From: Aerococcus sanguinicola
GTDB taxonomy: Bacteria; Bacillota; Bacilli; Lactobacillales; Aerococcaceae
Assembly: GCF_008726925.1 (NCBI RefSeq)
Contig: NZ_VYWO01000003.1
Span: forward strand, 1-64,000
Length of the DNA stretch: 64,000 nucleotides
Reading direction: 5' to 3'
Shown piece by piece: positions 61,701-64,000 of the stretch. Within the stretch, counting starts at the first letter, position 1; the number at the start of each line of letters is the position of its first letter. A program made the position numbers and the translations under genes. The notes under the pieces were generated by a model that was not told the DNA's origin, did not search any database, and saw only the letters and a program-made list of their open reading frames with translations.

Positions 61701-64000
61701 TTACAGAATCGTAATGGCTTGACCGTTATATTCAAGGTTGAACTTGCTGATTGGTAGCCAGTGTCTTGCGCCGAGGTCGTAGGCGGGGTTCTTACCACCG
61801 GTCATGGCTCCCTTGTTGGCGTTGGAGTAGAGGGGGTCATAGACGCGGAAGGCGTTGTTCTTGTAACCGGTGATGACCTTGCAGTGGTTACGGACGTTGT
61901 CGCCTGGTTTTTGGTAAGAGGAGTAGCCGTAGTAGAGGACAGGGTTGCCGGCTAGGACGGTGTCGATAATCTTCTGGGTGCTGGCGCCTGTGATGTTGGT
62001 GACGCCAGAGTGGTAGGTCTTGAGGTAGTTGGTCAGACCTTTTGGATTGATGACCCAGCCGAAGCCTTGGCCGGTGAAGACGTCGCCTTTTTGGCCGTTG
62101 GGGTCGCTTGGGTACATTGGGGTGTTGCGGATGAGGGTATCGAGGTTGAAGTCGACATCCTTAGAGCCTAAAAGCATGGCAGATGCAGCGCCGGCACAGC
62201 CCCATGGTGCGAAGACGGGTTTGTATTGGCTGACATAAGGCACATGGTTGAGGACGCGTTCAGGGGCGATGGCCTTGGCGTCGATCCAACCGCGCGTTCC
62301 GTCGGCTAGGGTGATGTTAACCCAGTCGGCCCGGTTAGTGGAGGCTTCTTGGTTGACGGTCACGGTTTGTCCGGTGTATGCCTTCATTTGGCCCCGTGAC
62401 TTGATGGTTTCAAAGCCTGGGATGCCCCAAGGTTTGGAGTCTAAGGTATGGTTGCCGTGGGTGAGGCGGGCGGAGTAGTTGACATTCTTAGGTTGAGCAG
62501 TGTAAACATCCACTTGGCCCTTGGTTAAGCCGGCCCGGTCGAACCAGCCGCTGGTCCCGTCAGCTAGGGTAATGTAGGCCCAGTCGGCACGGTTGGTGGA
62601 GACTTCGCTACTTACCTTGACTTGGTCGCCGGTATGGCGTTTCATGTCTGAGCGGCTAGCGATGGTTTTGTAGCCTGGAATTCCCCAAGGTAGGGTATCG
62701 AGGGTATGGTTGCCGTTCGAGATGGTAGCGGTGTAGTTGACTGATTTTTCAGGACTGGTGTAGCTATCGACCTTGCCCCGGGTCAAGCCCTTGATGTCGA
62801 ACCAGCCGCTGGTCCCGTTAGCCAGGGTGATCAGTGCCCAGTTGGCCCGGTTGGTGGAGACTTCTTGTTTAACTTGGACACGTTCACCTTGGTGAGCTTT
62901 CATGTCTGAGCGGCTAGCAATGGTCGTGTAGCCAGGAATGCCCCATGGGAGGGTGTCTAAGGTGTGGTTACCGTCAACGATGGTCGCCACATATTTAACG
63001 TCCTTGTGGGCAGAGGTGTAGTCATCGATCCCGTTGCGGCGCTTAGGACCATGGCCTGCTTTGAGGCCGGCACGGTCGATCCAACCTTCTAGCCCATCCT
63101 GGAAGGTCACATAGGCCCAATTTGCCCGTGTGGTGGACACTTCTTTAGAGACTTGGACGTTTTGGCCGCGACGGGTCTTCATTTGGGCCCGGCTGCGGAG
63201 GGTTTGGTAACCTGGGATCCCCCAAGGCTTGCTGTCTAAAGTATTGTCGCCGTCAGTGAGGTGGGCGGTATAATTCACATCCTTAACCGCGCTGGTGTAA
63301 GCATCGCCTACGCGTTGGACGCCCTTGACATCGATCCAGCCGGTCACTTTGCCGTCGAGGCTATCGATGTAGACCCAGTTCGCGCGTTCGGTCGAGACCC
63401 CTTGGCTGACCTTGACAGAGGTCCCCACTAAGTTCTTGTAAGCGTTACGGCTGACCAGGTTTTGGTAGTCCTTGGTTCCCCATGGCTTGGAGTCGATGGT
63501 GTGGTTGCCCACCAAGCGGCCATAGTAGTTCAAGCTCTCCACATCGGAGGTATAGCGGTCGAAAGGCAATTTCTTGCTTAAGGCTTTGCGGTCTACCCAA
63601 CCTGCCAGGCTATCTTGGAAGTTGATATAGGCCCAGTCGGCGCGCTCGGTTGAGATGTAGTAGGAGACCTTGACCAAGTCGCCTTGGCGGTCCTTCAAGT
63701 TGGCGCGGATGGTTTCATAGCCTGCGGTACCGTAAGGACGGGTATCCAGGGTATGGTTGCCGGATTGGAGGGTCATCCATTCATCGGTCGCTTGGAGCTG
63801 GCTGGTATATTTTTCACCACTTTGGTTCTGGGTATCTAGCTTGGGTTGGCTGACCTTGGTTTTTTCCTTGCCAACTACAATTTCGGGCTGCTTGTCGAGG
63901 TCGCCCGCATAGTAGCCTGCTTGGCCGCTTGCCTTTTCCGTCTTTTCAACAGGAGCAGGGGCTTCCACAGTTTCCCTTGCGCTAGCTTCGTCCACGGCTG
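61701..64000 (-). CDS. secreted GW-repeat protein with C39-like cysteine peptidase domain, cut by the right edge
   Basis: The visible 766 codons begin inside the protein: the frame runs to the window end, so the N-terminus (probably a signal peptide) is missing and the GTG at 63995 is not the start. After a Glu/Pro/Ala-rich stretch, six ~80-aa GW-like repeats (each with YTS/YTA, GNHTLD, PWGIPGY, ADWAYITLADGTSGW) should bind lipoteichoic acid or cell wall. The C-terminal ~185 residues resemble peptidase family C39-like folds: YKPVFAPWGCAGAASAM supplies the likely catalytic Cys, NHCKVITGYKNNAF the His, and VYDPL the Asp. No LPXTG is present at the C-terminus. It may be an autolysin-like or protein-processing enzyme. 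Immediately followed by five M hairpins. Confidence 0.82.
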   Translation of the reverse strand, partial: AVDEASARETVEAPAPVEKTEKASGQAGYYAGDLDKQPEIVVGKEKTKVSQPKLDTQNQSGEKYTSQLQATDEWMTLQSGNHTLDTRPYGTAGYETIRANLKDRQGDLVKVSYYISTERADWAYINFQDSLAGWVDRKALSKKLPFDRYTSDVESLNYYGRLVGNHTIDSKPWGTKDYQNLVSRNAYKNLVGTSVKVSQGVSTERANWVYIDSLDGKVTGWIDVKGVQRVGDAYTSAVKDVNYTAHLTDGDNTLDSKPWGIPGYQTLRSRAQMKTRRGQNVQVSKEVSTTRANWAYVTFQDGLEGWIDRAGLKAGHGPKRRNGIDDYTSAHKDVKYVATIVDGNHTLDTLPWGIPGYTTIASRSDMKAHQGERVQVKQEVSTNRANWALITLANGTSGWFDIKGLTRGKVDSYTSPEKSVNYTATISNGNHTLDTLPWGIPGYKTIASRSDMKRHTGDQVKVSSEVSTNRADWAYITLADGTSGWFDRAGLTKGQVDVYTAQPKNVNYSARLTHGNHTLDSKPWGIPGFETIKSRGQMKAYTGQTVTVNQEASTNRADWVNITLADGTRGWIDAKAIAPERVLNHVPYVSQYKPVFAPWGCAGAASAMLLGSKDVDFNLDTLIRNTPMYPSDPNGQKGDVFTGQGFGWVINPKGLTNYLKTYHSGVTNITGASTQKIIDTVLAGNPVLYYGYSSYQKPGDNVRNHCKVITGYKNNAFRVYDPLYSNANKGAMTGGKNPAYDLGARHWLPISKFNLEYNGQAITIL

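Noticed and set aside
1..64000. tRNA or rRNA genes
   Set aside because: None recognised on either strand by eye; a tRNA scan would be needed to exclude a divergent one.

Overview
The window looks like a chromosome segment of a low-GC Gram-positive coccus of the order Lactobacillales, most likely Aerococcus or a close relative. The basis is YSIRK-type signal peptides with LPQTG or LPKTG sortase anchors, AGGAGG-type ribosome binding sites, and the order rsmD / comEA-comEC-holA / rpsT / uvrB / rpsO-pnp. The genus is inferred from overall character, not from a search.

Layout. (1) 1-25.4 kb: the edge of an insertion sequence, then three giant cell-wall-anchored proteins (1981, 2815 and 3096 aa) that share nearly identical YSIRK leaders, Rib/YPDG-type and Ig-like stalk repeats, and LPQTG anchors. 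(2) 25.4-28.3 kb: long arrays of 41-42 nt hairpin repeats, then a GntR/ABC-transporter operon with a textbook promoter and operator, whose ATPase lacks the H-loop segment. (3) 28.9-35.7 kb: a fourth YSIRK protein with a MSCRAMM-like head, an SdrD-type B domain and an EF-hand/Gly-X-Y stalk behind a 16-nt T tract, followed by a lipoprotein. (4) 35.7-39.9 kb, minus strand: a compact cassette of sigma factor, DUF1659, DUF2922, small membrane protein, holin and CHAP endolysin, preceded by three replication/regulator-like genes, with no phage structural genes. (5) 40.4-44.6 kb: three small LPKTG proteins, the first stopped at codon 5. (6) 45-61 kb: housekeeping and competence genes (class-I amidotransferase, rsmD, comEA, comEC, holA, fic, rpsT, uvrB, PAP2, degV, rpsO, pnp). 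(7) 61.7-64 kb: a secreted GW-repeat protein with a C39-like peptidase domain, cut by the right edge.

The most unusual content lies between the genes. Three families of structured repeats fill most long gaps. Family S is tandem 41-42 nt units carrying a short hairpin. Family M is about 115 nt long hairpins bounded by GGGTGTGA and GAACCCGACTA. Family L is about 176 nt elements bounded by TGAGCA and TGCTCA. Within each family the helices keep their positions while the paired sequences change together, which is the signature of selection on structure. M arrays begin exactly at the stop codons of uvrB and the GW protein, and overlap that of the amidotransferase gene. Two of four L copies carry an M unit at the same internal site. 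This is the best candidate here for an undescribed system.

All calls come from reading the sequence. No database search was run.
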